64,000 bases of DNA from Ruminococcus flavefaciens ND2009 (GCF_000621785.1 NZ_JHXI01000007.1:62001-126000); one strand, 5' to 3'; counted from the stretch's first letter, positions 49,589 through 59,051 are shown. The notes: generated by a model not told the origin, from the letters alone. Program-made: numbers and translations.

Positions 49589-50233
49589 ATGCTGAAGTAT
49601 ACTTGCAAATACTGGAACATTCTTGCACCGCTTGTCAAAAAGTCGTTGAAAAAGCATTACGGAAAGGCGTTTACAGAAAAGACGATGATAAAAGCTAAAT
49701 CGGAGTATCGGGCAATGCTTGAACGTGTGGACGATATCGGCGCAGATAATCCAATGGCTTCAAATATCTATATGAGTTTTGTGTTTCTCGCAGCATATAA
49801 GGCTGCAAACGGAAAAATCACGATCAAGGCTCTGAGAATGATCGCACATGAAGCTATGGAATGGAAACCGCTGAGATTGATTGGAATATTCGTAAATGCC
49901 AATAAACCGAGTGGTATCCGGGCAATTCGCAAAATGATGCTGAAAAACGCTGAATGGCTCGAAAAGCACCCAAAGTACATGAAAGTTTCGTGGGACTTCA
50001 ATTTTGATGAAAACAAGCATCGTGACGGATATTACTATCATTTTACGCAGTGTCCGCTGAACAACTTTGCAAGGCGTGAGGGACTGCTTGATGTACTTCC
50101 CGTGATGTGTGATATGGATTTTTTGACCGCCGGTTTGATGCACGCAAAGCTGCACCGTGAGAATACGCTTGCAGGCGGCGGAAAGATATGCGATTACTGG
50201 TATGTGGGAGATAAGGTGAAAAATCCGAAATAA
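49589..50233 (+). CDS. L-2-amino-thiazoline-4-carboxylate hydrolase-like protein (copy 1)
   Basis: 214 residues. The C-terminal half (YYHFTQCPLNNFARREGLLD, then VMCDMDFL, then TLAGGGKICDYWY) matches the ATC-hydrolase family, named for ring opening of a thiazoline acid to cysteine derivatives; most family members are uncharacterised. The conserved Cys residues fit a metal site. It is the first gene of the long operon, with GAGGTGATAAAG before the ATG. A diverged second copy lies at 53743-54357. Confidence 0.7.
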   Translation: MLKYTCKYWNILAPLVKKSLKKHYGKAFTEKTMIKAKSEYRAMLERVDDIGADNPMASNIYMSFVFLAAYKAANGKITIKALRMIAHEAMEWKPLRLIGIFVNANKPSGIRAIRKMMLKNAEWLEKHPKYMKVSWDFNFDENKHRDGYYYHFTQCPLNNFARREGLLDVLPVMCDMDFLTAGLMHAKLHRENTLAGGGKICDYWYVGDKVKNPK

Positions 50234-50256
50234 TATTAAAATTGAAAGGAGCAGCT

Positions 50257-50886
50257 ATGAAAAAGATACGTTCTTTATCCAATGCAAAAATAGATGAAAT
50301 ATCTGCACTCATCGGTGCATCGTTCTGGGATTATCCCTATGAAGATGGAGAAGGCGGATTGAAGCAGTTCTTCCCATCAAAGCAGGCGATGACGGAGTAT
50401 ATGAAATCCTTTGTCATTGCCGGCATCGAAAGCGGAACATTCTACAGCACCGATAATGGTGAAGGATATATCCTTATCACCGATACCAAAGGAAATCACC
50501 CGAATTTTCGTAGTATCGTCAAAATGGCACGGCGTATGAAAAATGCACTTGGAGGCTGGGGGAAGCTGTTTTCATTTTTGAAACAGGCAAACAGTGGCTG
50601 CGATAAAAAGCCGCTTGAAATACAGATGAAAAAGCAGAAAAAGCCTTACGTTAAGGTTGAAATGCTGATTGTGACAGAGAAGTATCAGGGGCAGGGCTAT
50701 ATGCGCAAGCTCATGGAGTTTGCCTATAAAATGGCTGAAAAGAATGGCTGCCCCTGCATACTGGATACCGATGCAAAGGGAAAATGCGACCGTTATGTGC
50801 ATCTCGGCATGAAGCTCGTTCAGACACGAACGGCGGCAGGCTGTATGATATATGATCTGATGTACAGCAAGGAAGGTGTGAACTGA
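50257..50886 (+). CDS. GNAT-family N-acetyltransferase
   Basis: 209 residues from ATG 50257 (GAAAGGAG 6 bases upstream). The acetyl-CoA loop is in VKVEMLIVTEKYQGQGYMRK, with the terminal helices MEFAYKMAEKNGC and YVHLGMKLVQT. The substrate is unknown. The N-terminal region is longer than a minimal GNAT fold. Directly followed by a 4-TM protein. Confidence 0.85.
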   Translation: MKKIRSLSNAKIDEISALIGASFWDYPYEDGEGGLKQFFPSKQAMTEYMKSFVIAGIESGTFYSTDNGEGYILITDTKGNHPNFRSIVKMARRMKNALGGWGKLFSFLKQANSGCDKKPLEIQMKKQKKPYVKVEMLIVTEKYQGQGYMRKLMEFAYKMAEKNGCPCILDTDAKGKCDRYVHLGMKLVQTRTAAGCMIYDLMYSKEGVN

Positions 50887-50887
50887 T

Positions 50888-51388
50888 ATGAGTATCCCTG
50901 TTATTCTCGTTGAAATGGCTGTATTTTCCGTACTGTTCACGATCATGTGCTTCAAAACCACAGGCGGAAATAATACTGTGCAGGTCGAAAACTATCCGCC
51001 CGATATACAAGAGGAATACTTCAAAACGCATGAACGGATACCGACTGCGCCGCTCTCAAAAAGAGTGATCGTTACAAAGTCAATCGCACTTCTTTGTTTT
51101 GCTGTGATACTTGTTATCATGGCGCTGCTTGCCGGAGCAAAGTCTTTTACACAAGGCTTTCTGTTTGCATTCGGCATGATGGCGTGGATCGGGGCTTATG
51201 ATACATTCTTTATTGACTGGGTGCTTTTCGCCAATATGAAGCGGTTTCGGCTTGAAGGAACGGAACACATGGACAAAGCGTATCATCAGAAATGGTTTCA
51301 TCTGAAAGGGATGCTGTTTCCGGGATTGGTGTTTGCTCTGATTCCGGCTGCGATTGTCGGTTTGATCGTGATGCTGATGCAAAAATAA
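50888..51388 (+). CDS. 4-TM membrane protein, family M4 copy 1
   Basis: 166 residues with four likely membrane segments. Shared features with 51410, 56754 and 59717: YPPDIQEEY after the first segment, AYDTFFIDWVLF in the middle and LEGTE later. Lengths are 166, 166, 170 and 166. The family is unknown to me. It starts one base after the acetyltransferase stop. Confidence 0.65.
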   Translation: MSIPVILVEMAVFSVLFTIMCFKTTGGNNTVQVENYPPDIQEEYFKTHERIPTAPLSKRVIVTKSIALLCFAVILVIMALLAGAKSFTQGFLFAFGMMAWIGAYDTFFIDWVLFANMKRFRLEGTEHMDKAYHQKWFHLKGMLFPGLVFALIPAAIVGLIVMLMQK

Positions 51389-51409
51389 TCTCTGACAGGA
51401 TGAAGATTT

Positions 51410-51910
51410 ATGATTTTTCTGCAATTATGCTTATACTGCCTGTTATTCACAGCAATGGTCAGATATTCTGTCAGAGGCGGAGCGATAAACGGACTGTATT
51501 TCTATCCGAAAGCGGTGCAGGAACGGGCATATGAGATCGGCCTGACTGACAGGGAGACTGTGAAAAAGCAGTGCAAACGCTTTATGACGCTGTTCTATAT
51601 CGTAATGCTGTCTGCACTGGTTCTTATCATTGCCGTGTGGAATCGTGTCACTGATTTCAAGAATGCCTATTTACAGGCACTTCTGTTTCTGGAGGTCATG
51701 AATATCTATGATGGTGTTGTGATTGACAAGCTGTGGGTAGGACACAGCAAATTCTGGATTCTGAAAGGTACGGAGGATATTCCTTTCGTGCAGACATGGG
51801 CGCAGGTAGTGAAAAAGCGTTCCTTCCTTGCCCTGATTTGGGTAGTCGGCACGCTGATCGTTGCAGGACTTGCGGTGCTGGTTTCAACAATGATAAATTG
51901 GCAGCGGTGA
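51410..51910 (+). CDS. 4-TM membrane protein, family M4 copy 2
   Basis: 166 residues. YPKAVQERAY, NIYDGVVIDKLWV and LKGTEDIPF align with copy 1. The pair is tandem, so it probably arose by duplication, but the sequences are strongly diverged. Possible partners in a heteromeric membrane complex. Confidence 0.65.
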   Translation: MIFLQLCLYCLLFTAMVRYSVRGGAINGLYFYPKAVQERAYEIGLTDRETVKKQCKRFMTLFYIVMLSALVLIIAVWNRVTDFKNAYLQALLFLEVMNIYDGVVIDKLWVGHSKFWILKGTEDIPFVQTWAQVVKKRSFLALIWVVGTLIVAGLAVLVSTMINWQR

Positions 51911-51941
51911 TTGGACTTGCTACCGGAAAGGATGATTTATT

Positions 51942-52898
51942 ATGAAAATACTGGTTTACGGCTGCGGCGTGATTGGTTCACTTTTGGTTCATACGCTTTG
52001 CAGAGCAGGCAATGATGTAACGGTCGTTTCCAAAGGCGCATGGGGCGATGTATTGCAGAAAAACGGGCTGCGTATTCATCATCAGCTACAGCATAAGGAT
52101 ACTGTCGATCATCCCAACGTTGCAAAAGAATTGCCCGATGACTACTTTGACCTTGTATTCTCGGTCATGCAGGGCTGTCAGCAGAGAAATGTTCTCTTAG
52201 AGTTAGCGGAAGTTAATGCATCTGTTGTGATTCTGGTCGGCAACAATCCCGAAGCTGCTGATATGGAGGGTGAAATACTTGCACTGTCTGACACACCCAA
52301 AACCGTTTTGTTCGGCTTTCAGGGAACGGCAGGTGTCCGCAGTGCCGGAAGCGTAAATTGCCTTCACGTCGGCGCCGGCTCTATGACAATCGGCGGATTA
52401 CATCGTGCATTGACTGCAAATGAACAGCAAACACTGCTTGAAGCATTCGGAGATACCGGCTATCGGCTGACCTTTGAAGATGATATGGAAGGCTGGCTGC
52501 ACTGTCACGCTGCGTTCATCCTGCCGATCGTTTATCTCAGCTATCATTATGGTTGTGATCTGCGGAAAGCGAACGGAAAAGACATTGCATCTATGATGAA
52601 AGCCGCAGAAGAAGCATACGACCTGATTGCTGCCTGCGGAATTGAGATCCGTCCGAAGGGTGATGCGGATTATTTCAGAAGCAAGCCGAAACTGGCTGTT
52701 CTGACAGCAATCATGTATATCATGAGCAAAACAAAGCTCGGTGAGCTGGCTGCGACCGACCATTGCCGGAATGCAGTCACGGAAATGGAATGGCTCGATA
52801 CAGCGTTTGAAATGCTGCGGCAGGCGCAGCCCGAACAAAGAATGCCGGAATGGGATAAGCTGCGGAATGCGATGCCGTCATGGGATGAAATTCATTGA
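51942..52898 (+). CDS. Ketopantoate-reductase-like dehydrogenase, ended by an in-frame TGA
   Basis: 318 residues. The N-terminal GCGVIGSLLVHTLCRAGNDV is an NADPH-binding motif, followed by NNPEAADMEGE and LFGFQGTAGVRSAG as in the ApbA/PanE family. The C-terminal helical domain is complete. The reading frame continues after the TGA at 52896-52898 for 45 more codons (see 52899-53036), so the longer form was probably the original. The substrate is unlikely to be ketopantoate, since no pantothenate genes are near; a related 2-oxo acid or imine could be reduced. Confidence 0.7.
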   Translation: MKILVYGCGVIGSLLVHTLCRAGNDVTVVSKGAWGDVLQKNGLRIHHQLQHKDTVDHPNVAKELPDDYFDLVFSVMQGCQQRNVLLELAEVNASVVILVGNNPEAADMEGEILALSDTPKTVLFGFQGTAGVRSAGSVNCLHVGAGSMTIGGLHRALTANEQQTLLEAFGDTGYRLTFEDDMEGWLHCHAAFILPIVYLSYHYGCDLRKANGKDIASMMKAAEEAYDLIAACGIEIRPKGDADYFRSKPKLAVLTAIMYIMSKTKLGELAATDHCRNAVTEMEWLDTAFEMLRQAQPEQRMPEWDKLRNAMPSWDEIH

Positions 52899-53036
52899 AT
52901 CTACGATCACGGAACAAAGATCACCGTATGTGATCCGTCAGCAAGGCGTAGAAAGATTGCAGCGGGATTGGCGCTTGCAGGCGGGTTATTCACTGCGGTC
53001 TGCATCTATAAAAAGCGAAAGAAGAATGATCTATGA
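52899..53036 (+). pseudogene. Severed C-terminal membrane tail of the reductase gene
   Basis: In the same frame as the reductase and right after its TGA, 45 codons encode YDHGTKITVCDPSARRK, then a hydrophobic segment (IAAGLALAGGLFTAVCIY) and KKRKKNDL, ending at a TGA that overlaps the next ATG as ATGA (53033-53036). Such overlaps are used throughout this operon, so this looks like the true gene end. No start codon serves it alone. Confidence 0.65.
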
Positions 53037-53746
53037 CATACAACAACATCGGAATCGACAATACCCTTGACTGGCCCCGTATCCGCAAGCTGTTTATCAT
53101 CGGGCTGATCGGCGGCTGTATGACCTTCTGCGGGGACTGGCTCCTCGGATACGGTGTATATGATGAAAGTCTGTCAGGACTTGAAAAGAAGCTGTCACAA
53201 TATCTTGTCTTATCGGATGGAACATTGTTCTGGTCAGCTTTTCTCGGACTGATCGGCATTTCACTGGAGGGGCTTTGCTATTTTGGTATATACAGACTGA
53301 TTGCAAGCGGTAGTATGAAACACGCCCATATATTCCGCAGCGGCGTGTTCGGGTATATGCTGTTTGCAGCCTGCGGCGTTCATGTGCCATGCCTTTCGAC
53401 TGTGTTTTTCTATAACCATATGATGCTTGAAGCGCCGGATACTGCGTATGATCTGACAGTGAAATTCGGCTTGTATTTTCTTCTGCCTGCGCTGATACTG
53501 TTCCTGGTATTCTTCTCTGTCATGAGCGCTGCACAGATCGATGCATTCGCCAAAAGAATGACGCCCTATCCGAAATGGTGCTGGATATTCTCAATGCCCG
53601 TCGGTATGGCGGCAGCGATGCTGTTGAAATTCGCCGGCAATCACGCTGTTGTAAACGGTCTGACCGCCGCATGGATCAGTATCGGAAATATCTGGATGTT
53701 CGGCGGCTTGCTGCTGACAATGAGATTTGCGCAGAGGAAAAAATGA
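53033..53746 (+). CDS. 6-TM membrane protein, family M6 copy 1 (DUF6796-like)
   Basis: 237 residues, about six membrane segments. The first segment carries CMTFCGDWLL, and a later one carries CGVHVPCLS: an Asp in segment 1 and a His next to a Cys in segment 4, features kept in the three other M6 proteins (57765, 58394, 60242). It resembles DUF6796. It ends overlapping the next start (ATGA). Confidence 0.65.
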   Translation: MTYNNIGIDNTLDWPRIRKLFIIGLIGGCMTFCGDWLLGYGVYDESLSGLEKKLSQYLVLSDGTLFWSAFLGLIGISLEGLCYFGIYRLIASGSMKHAHIFRSGVFGYMLFAACGVHVPCLSTVFFYNHMMLEAPDTAYDLTVKFGLYFLLPALILFLVFFSVMSAAQIDAFAKRMTPYPKWCWIFSMPVGMAAAMLLKFAGNHAVVNGLTAAWISIGNIWMFGGLLLTMRFAQRKK

Positions 53747-54357
53747 TGAAAGATAAAACAAGAAAATACGCAAAAATGTTCTCTAAGGCAATGAAAAAGC
53801 TCGGCAGGAGTGATTATAAAAGACTTGAGCACGTTTTTTATCAGCGTTACAATGCACACCTGAATTCAGAAATGTATCAGAAGTATCGAAAGAACTATCC
53901 TTCCATCGGAACGGATAAGGTCTACTTGGGAATTACATTTGCACAGATCATGCTGAAGCTCGGCTATTCAATGGACGAAGCAATAGAAGCGTGGGGAACG
54001 TATATCATGGCTGATAAGTTGCGTATGGTAGAAGGGATTATCCGGCTTACCGATTTTTTTGGAAAAGGATATCGTCTTTGCGGAAACTGGCTGGACAAGG
54101 ACAAAAAGACGCGGGATCAGGACGGATCAGTCCTCTATGAATCCTATCACTATAATGACCGTGAGCTGGAATACAAGATACATACCTGTGCCTATGTCAA
54201 GCTGTTTGAGCATTATCATATCCGGAAATTCTGCAAGGCATTCTGCAATAATGACCTGTGTATGTGCGTGCTGCACAGGAGTGCAAAATTCATTCGATAT
54301 TCCGACAAGGTTGACGGCGATTACTGTCACGACAAACTGATCAATCTGTCACGTTAG
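53743..54357 (+). CDS. ATC-hydrolase-like protein (copy 2)
   Basis: 204 residues from ATG 53743, inside the previous stop; the frame is open further upstream but only through the M6 gene. The layout is as in copy 1: helical front, then YKIHTCAYVKLFEHYHIRK, then AFCNNDLC and DGDYCHDKLI. The conserved Cys and Asp positions match the 49589 protein, but overall similarity is low. Confidence 0.6.
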   Translation: MMKDKTRKYAKMFSKAMKKLGRSDYKRLEHVFYQRYNAHLNSEMYQKYRKNYPSIGTDKVYLGITFAQIMLKLGYSMDEAIEAWGTYIMADKLRMVEGIIRLTDFFGKGYRLCGNWLDKDKKTRDQDGSVLYESYHYNDRELEYKIHTCAYVKLFEHYHIRKFCKAFCNNDLCMCVLHRSAKFIRYSDKVDGDYCHDKLINLSR

Positions 54358-54368
54358 GGGGCTATTTT

Positions 54369-55358
54369 ATGAAATTCGATCAACATGATAAGGTGGTAAC
54401 AGCACCTGATGCGCTGAACAGTCCGCTGTACAGGCTGACAAAAGCAGCCGTGAAGGCTGCAAAGATACGGAACAGCCTTATCGGTACAAAGGAAGAAGTT
54501 CTTGCAAAAGCGGCGAAAATGAATGCGAAGAACCGTCATTTTATCATGCCGACAGACAACAAGGCTCACTATACCGATCATCTGATACAGGGACAGTATC
54601 ACTGCATTGAAATTGACATAGAGAAGAAGCGGCGAGATAAAGCGATATTGTTCGTATTCGGTGGCGGCATGATACTTGGCTCGGATAAAGGCGATGTGGG
54701 GCTTTCAAGAAAGATCGCTGAAACAACAAATTCCGATGTATGGTTCCCGTATTATCCACTCTGCCACGAACACGATATGCTCGAAAATGTGCAGATGATA
54801 TTTGAATGCTATGAGAAAATGCTGACATTCTATCAGCCCGAAAACATCGTATTTCTTGGGTTTTCTTCTGGCGGTGCGCTGATACTCGATCTGATAACCT
54901 ATATCAACGAGCTGAATGACAGCGGCATCAATATCCCGATGCCGGGTTTGCTGATTCCCATATCGCCCGGAAGTGTTCCCGTAACAGATGCAGAAAAAAC
55001 AGCAATCAAAGCACTTGACAAGCGAGATATCATGATTCCTGCGGAGTATATGTATACTGCCCGTGAGATCATGTGTCACGGCAGAGATATTCCCGAAAAA
55101 TACCTTGCGACGGCACACGGCGACTTCCGCAATGCTCCCATGACGCATTTCTATTACGGCAGCGCAGAAACGCTGTACGCCTTTGCTCCCAGCTATGCAG
55201 AGAGCTACCGGAATGCAGGGGCAAAGTGTATTATTCATGTGGGGAAGGGAATGCATCACTGCTATGCGCTGCAATACTTTATACCCGGCTGTAAGCCTGC
55301 GTTTGACGAGATAATGAGGCTGATTTGCAGATACTTCAAGAAAGGAACTATATCATGA
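54369..55358 (+). CDS. HSL-type alpha/beta hydrolase (copy 1)
   Basis: 329 residues. The oxyanion region is FVFGGGMILGSDKGD, nucleophile GFSSGGALIL (GxSxG, Ser about 167), and the catalytic His lies in GKGMHHCY near residue 300. It fits the hormone-sensitive-lipase branch of esterases acting on small acyl esters. Its stop overlaps the methyltransferase start. The family lacks a signal peptide here, so it is cytoplasmic. Confidence 0.8.
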   Translation: MKFDQHDKVVTAPDALNSPLYRLTKAAVKAAKIRNSLIGTKEEVLAKAAKMNAKNRHFIMPTDNKAHYTDHLIQGQYHCIEIDIEKKRRDKAILFVFGGGMILGSDKGDVGLSRKIAETTNSDVWFPYYPLCHEHDMLENVQMIFECYEKMLTFYQPENIVFLGFSSGGALILDLITYINELNDSGINIPMPGLLIPISPGSVPVTDAEKTAIKALDKRDIMIPAEYMYTAREIMCHGRDIPEKYLATAHGDFRNAPMTHFYYGSAETLYAFAPSYAESYRNAGAKCIIHVGKGMHHCYALQYFIPGCKPAFDEIMRLICRYFKKGTIS

Positions 55359-55951
55359 GTTTTACAGATAATTTCGGAAATCCCAAAGGACTTCTCGGAC
55401 GTATGATGCTTACAACAATGGATAAAGAGCATTTGCCAATGGCACAATGGGCGTTAAAGCAGATAAAGATACCCGATAATGGAAAAGTTGCGGATATCGG
55501 CTGCGGCGGAGGCTATAACATAAGGCGTATGCTTGAAATGAGTTCAAAAGCTAAATTTATCGGACTTGATATATCCGATGAGAGTGTTAAAAAGGCTGAA
55601 AAGGTTAATAAAGCTGAGATCGGCAAACGAGTGAAGATCATCAAAGGCAATGCTGAAAAACTGCCGTTCAAAGAAAACAGTATCGATCTGATAACTGCAT
55701 TCGAGACAGTTTTTTTCTGGAAAAAGCCGGAAAAAGGATTCAAGGAAGTACACCGTACTCTTGTAAAGGGCGGCTGCTTTGCGGTTATCAACAATTATGG
55801 TGATCCCAATGTGGATTGGGAAAAGAAAGTACCGTGTATGAAGAGATATACGGCAGAACAGATAGCCGAAATGCTTAAAAAAGTAGGATTTGCCGACATA
55901 TCTGTTAATAAAAAGGATAATCTGTTTTTAGTCATGGGATACAAAAAATAA
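55355..55951 (+). CDS. Class I SAM-dependent methyltransferase (copy 1)
   Basis: 198 residues from ATG 55355 (ATGA overlap). Motif I is ADIGCGGGYNIRRML, then IGLDISDESV, GNAEKLPFKENS and LVKGGCFAVI. N-terminal PKGLLGRMMLTTMDKEHLPM parallels PEGTLGKMMLSGMNSGHAKL of the 62106 protein, so these two are close paralogs. Small-molecule methyltransferase; substrate unknown. Confidence 0.85.
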   Translation: MSFTDNFGNPKGLLGRMMLTTMDKEHLPMAQWALKQIKIPDNGKVADIGCGGGYNIRRMLEMSSKAKFIGLDISDESVKKAEKVNKAEIGKRVKIIKGNAEKLPFKENSIDLITAFETVFFWKKPEKGFKEVHRTLVKGGCFAVINNYGDPNVDWEKKVPCMKRYTAEQIAEMLKKVGFADISVNKKDNLFLVMGYKK

Positions 55952-55964
55952 AGGAGTGTAGTCA

Positions 55965-56750
55965 ATGAGTGCAAATTATAAAAACTGGGTACCTAACGGA
56001 ATGATAACTGCGCTTACTGCCGGAACTGCGATACTCGGTGCAGGAACGGCAGCATTAATGTTTACAAAAATAGATCCGAAAATGAAAAAAGCTCTCGTCG
56101 CAACAGCAGGTGCAGGTACGCTTGTATGCGGTGCAATTACGGCTTGGAGCATCTATGCTCACAGCAAATTCTCTTATGACGGCAAACGTCAGCTTTCAAA
56201 AGAGATAGTTGAGGGCACTGCTGCATACATCACTCTTCCCGAAGGTGGAATAGGTCTTGATGTAGGCTGCGGAAGCGGTGCGCTGACTATCGCTTGTGCA
56301 AAGCGCAATCCACATGGGCGTATGATTGGTATTGACCGCTGGGGAATGGAGTATGCTTCATTCAGTCAGCAGCTCTGCGAGGATAACTCCGATGCAGAGG
56401 GCGTTAATAATACCGAGTTTCATCAAGGCGATGCCTGCAAGCTGGATTACCCCGATGAGTATTTCGACGCAGTTACAAGCAACTATGTTTATCATAACAT
56501 TGCAGGTGTGAATAAACAGGAGCTTTTGCGAGAAACATTGCGTGTACTGAAAAAAGGCGGTACATTTGCTATCCATGATATTATGTCAAAGGGGCGGTAC
56601 GGCGATATGCAGCAGTTTATCAGTGAGCTGTATGATGAAGGCTATGAGGTCGCAGAGCTTATCGACACAACAGACGGTATGTTTATGACAAAGGGCGAAG
56701 CTAAAGTTCTTGGTCTCAGCGGTTCGTCACTTCTGGTCGGAAAGAAATAA
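55965..56750 (+). CDS. Membrane-associated SAM methyltransferase (copy 2)
   Basis: 261 residues. Two hydrophobic segments at the N-terminus (about 14-34 and 44-64) suggest membrane association. The methyltransferase core is GLDVGCGSGALTIACAK, IGIDRWG, GDACKLDYPDEYF and LKKGGTFAIHD. A membrane or lipid-like substrate is suggested by the anchors and by the many membrane proteins of this operon. Confidence 0.8.
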   Translation: MSANYKNWVPNGMITALTAGTAILGAGTAALMFTKIDPKMKKALVATAGAGTLVCGAITAWSIYAHSKFSYDGKRQLSKEIVEGTAAYITLPEGGIGLDVGCGSGALTIACAKRNPHGRMIGIDRWGMEYASFSQQLCEDNSDAEGVNNTEFHQGDACKLDYPDEYFDAVTSNYVYHNIAGVNKQELLRETLRVLKKGGTFAIHDIMSKGRYGDMQQFISELYDEGYEVAELIDTTDGMFMTKGEAKVLGLSGSSLLVGKK

Positions 56751-56753
56751 ATT

Positions 56754-57266
56754 ATGATAATGAATGCGTTGATATGCGGTCTGATATGGTCGGTCATGTG
56801 GAGCGTCTATGTATTTCTGATACTGAAATGCTATCCGTTTTCCATGCTTCATGATTATCCAAAGGATATTCAGGCTGCGGCAGCAATAGATAAACCTACA
56901 AAAGAACAGGAAAAAGCAGCCAAACGGTTCGGTGCAGTCGGCGGTCTTATTATACTTGGTACTCTGCTTGCATTCGGATCGCTGCACTTCCACAACGAAC
57001 AGGTCTCTTTCCTACAGGTATTTGAATATCTGTTTATAGTCGCTATGACATGGAATGTTGTTGATCTGCTAGTTATGGACTGGCTTATCGTATGCACAAT
57101 CACGCCGAAATGGGTAGTAATAAGAGGAACAGAAGACTGCAAGGGATATAAGGACTATCTCTTTCACTTCAAGGGATTTCTCATAGGCTGTGTATATACC
57201 ACTATCATGGCTGTGCTGTTTTCGGGGATAGACTATGTGATACTTTGTTTTTTGATATGGAGATAA
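56754..57266 (+). CDS. 4-TM membrane protein, family M4 copy 3
   Basis: 170 residues. YPKDIQAAA, VVDLLVMDWLIV and IRGTEDCKG align with the other M4 proteins. Start at ATG 56754 is tentative; the ATG at 56760 is possible. Confidence 0.65.
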   Translation: MIMNALICGLIWSVMWSVYVFLILKCYPFSMLHDYPKDIQAAAAIDKPTKEQEKAAKRFGAVGGLIILGTLLAFGSLHFHNEQVSFLQVFEYLFIVAMTWNVVDLLVMDWLIVCTITPKWVVIRGTEDCKGYKDYLFHFKGFLIGCVYTTIMAVLFSGIDYVILCFLIWR

Positions 57267-57272
57267 TATGAT

Positions 57273-57761
57273 ATGATGAAGAAAAAAGAACATTTACCGT
57301 TATTCGGCGTCGGACCGATCTATGTATACATCGTTGCAATGTTGACACTTCTTGCTTTTTTATGCAGAAACCTGTCCGTATTTGAAGCAGGAAAAATTAC
57401 GAGCATCAGATCCTTACTTATCATTTTAGGAAGCGTTCTTATCGTGCTCGGAGCAGTCATGTGGATCATGGCAGTGATCGTGTCAAAGGTTGATGATAAT
57501 ATCAAGAAGAATCAGCTTGTAACAACAGGGATATATGCTTGGGTACGCAACCCGATATACTCTGCTTGTATGTTTGCCTGCACAGGCTTTATTCTGATGA
57601 TCGGAAATGCGTTCTTCTTTGTCCTGCCTTTTGTATACTGGCTTTTCATGACGGTTCTGATGAAGCAAACGGAAGAAAAATGGCTGCGTGAGCTTTACGG
57701 TCAGGAATATAAGGATTACTGCAAGCGTGTCAATCGCTGTATTCCGTTTAAGAGAGGATAA
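57273..57761 (+). CDS. Isoprenylcysteine carboxyl methyltransferase-like protein (ICMT/PEMT)
   Basis: 162 residues with four membrane segments. The C-terminal signature LVTTGIYAWVRNPIYSACMF and the closing EEKWLRELYGQEYKDYCKRV with RCIPF are diagnostic of the family, which methylates lipids, isoprenoid acids or related groups in the membrane using SAM. In this operon it adds to four soluble or anchored methyltransferases. Confidence 0.85.
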   Translation: MMKKKEHLPLFGVGPIYVYIVAMLTLLAFLCRNLSVFEAGKITSIRSLLIILGSVLIVLGAVMWIMAVIVSKVDDNIKKNQLVTTGIYAWVRNPIYSACMFACTGFILMIGNAFFFVLPFVYWLFMTVLMKQTEEKWLRELYGQEYKDYCKRVNRCIPFKRG

Positions 57762-57764
57762 ATA

Positions 57765-58379
57765 ATGCTGAAACTATGTTTGCTGACCGCATTTATCGGT
57801 CATTTGATGTGCTGGTACTGCGACTGCCTTATCACATATACGCCTGACGGCAGGTTTTCAGCCAAAATGCTGAATGATAATGAACAGCTTTCTGAGTTAT
57901 TCAAGGATATGTCGCTGAAAAGACCGATGCGTTCTATTATGCTTGGCGTTTTTGCACTTATCATGTCATTCTGCGGATTTCTTGCTCTGAGTGAGTGGAT
58001 GCGGCAGTTTTCAAATGTTTATGCTGTTATTATGCTGATTGGCGCTGTCTTGTTTACGACTTGTGTGATACCGCATCATGTGATATGCGGTCTGGTGGAA
58101 TGGCTTTATATTAAGCTCGGACGAACCGATGATGCAAGAAAAGCCGTACTTGATTTTTTCATGAAAACATCGGCAACAATGATCGTATGCTATACCGGAC
58201 TGCTTATCTTTTCGGTCACATTCTTTACAGCCGTTATTACAGGAACTACGACTTTGCCAAAATGGGCGTGTATCTTTAATACATTGCCGCTGTTCATTCT
58301 TTTATCACCGTTCAAATTAGCAGGCAGCGGAAATATTGCAAATGCCCTGATGTTTCTTGCACTTGCGGTACTGATATAA
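57765..58379 (+). CDS. 6-TM membrane protein, family M6 copy 2
   Basis: 204 residues. First segment GHLMCWYCDCLITY (Asp), fourth segment IPHHVICGLVEWLY (His and Cys). LFKDMSLKRP lies in the first loop. Clearly related in plan to the 53033, 58394 and 60242 proteins, though the sequence has drifted. Confidence 0.6.
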   Translation: MLKLCLLTAFIGHLMCWYCDCLITYTPDGRFSAKMLNDNEQLSELFKDMSLKRPMRSIMLGVFALIMSFCGFLALSEWMRQFSNVYAVIMLIGAVLFTTCVIPHHVICGLVEWLYIKLGRTDDARKAVLDFFMKTSATMIVCYTGLLIFSVTFFTAVITGTTTLPKWACIFNTLPLFILLSPFKLAGSGNIANALMFLALAVLI

Positions 58380-58393
58380 AAGGAGATTTCAAT

Positions 58394-59035
58394 ATGGACA
58401 GAGTTATCGGAATTATCGGTATCATAAGCGGCTTCATGTGTGCGCTTGCAGATACACCGCTTGCCTATTTTTACGATGAAAATAATCAAAAGATCGGTCA
58501 GCGCAGGGATATTCAGACAGGCTGGCAGACCGCATCATCAAAGAGATTTTATCTGTCATTTCTGCTTTCTTTTCTTGGTCAGCCCGGCTGTTATCTTGTT
58601 ATGTGGCGGCTTGCTGAAATGATCGGGAAGGAAAATGATACAATGTGCAGCATCCTGAAAATATGCACATTTCTCGGATGCTATACAGGTCTTATCACAC
58701 ACGCCGTTTTCTGTATCAAGCCGCTTGTATACAAGCATATTTATCAGGAGGCATCCTTAAAAACATCAGAAACCGCACTGCATGAAACAGACAGGCTCAC
58801 CATTTTACCTGTACTTGTATGCAGCTTTACACTGATCATAATCCCTGCTTTTTTGATCTCTGCGGCAATATGGCAAGGTATCCTGCCTGTATCAAGGCTG
58901 TGGATCATATTCAATCCCATATTCCTGATGATAGCCATGCTTGCGGTCAAAAAAGCATTTCCGAAGCTGCCGCTGATCGGATTTATGGGAACAGGCTTTA
59001 TCGTTTATTCAGCTTTACTGCTGACAATATCATGA
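58394..59035 (+). CDS. 6-TM membrane protein, family M6 copy 3
   Basis: 213 residues. First segment GFMCALADTPLAY, fourth segment ITHAVFCIKPLVYK. A shared end pattern RLWIIFNPIFLMIAM parallels ICVLLNPIVFLIFGV of copy 4, with which it is most similar. AAAGGAG precedes the ATG. Confidence 0.65.
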   Translation: MDRVIGIIGIISGFMCALADTPLAYFYDENNQKIGQRRDIQTGWQTASSKRFYLSFLLSFLGQPGCYLVMWRLAEMIGKENDTMCSILKICTFLGCYTGLITHAVFCIKPLVYKHIYQEASLKTSETALHETDRLTILPVLVCSFTLIIIPAFLISAAIWQGILPVSRLWIIFNPIFLMIAMLAVKKAFPKLPLIGFMGTGFIVYSALLLTIS

Positions 59036-59051
59036 ACAAGGAGAGATCCAA

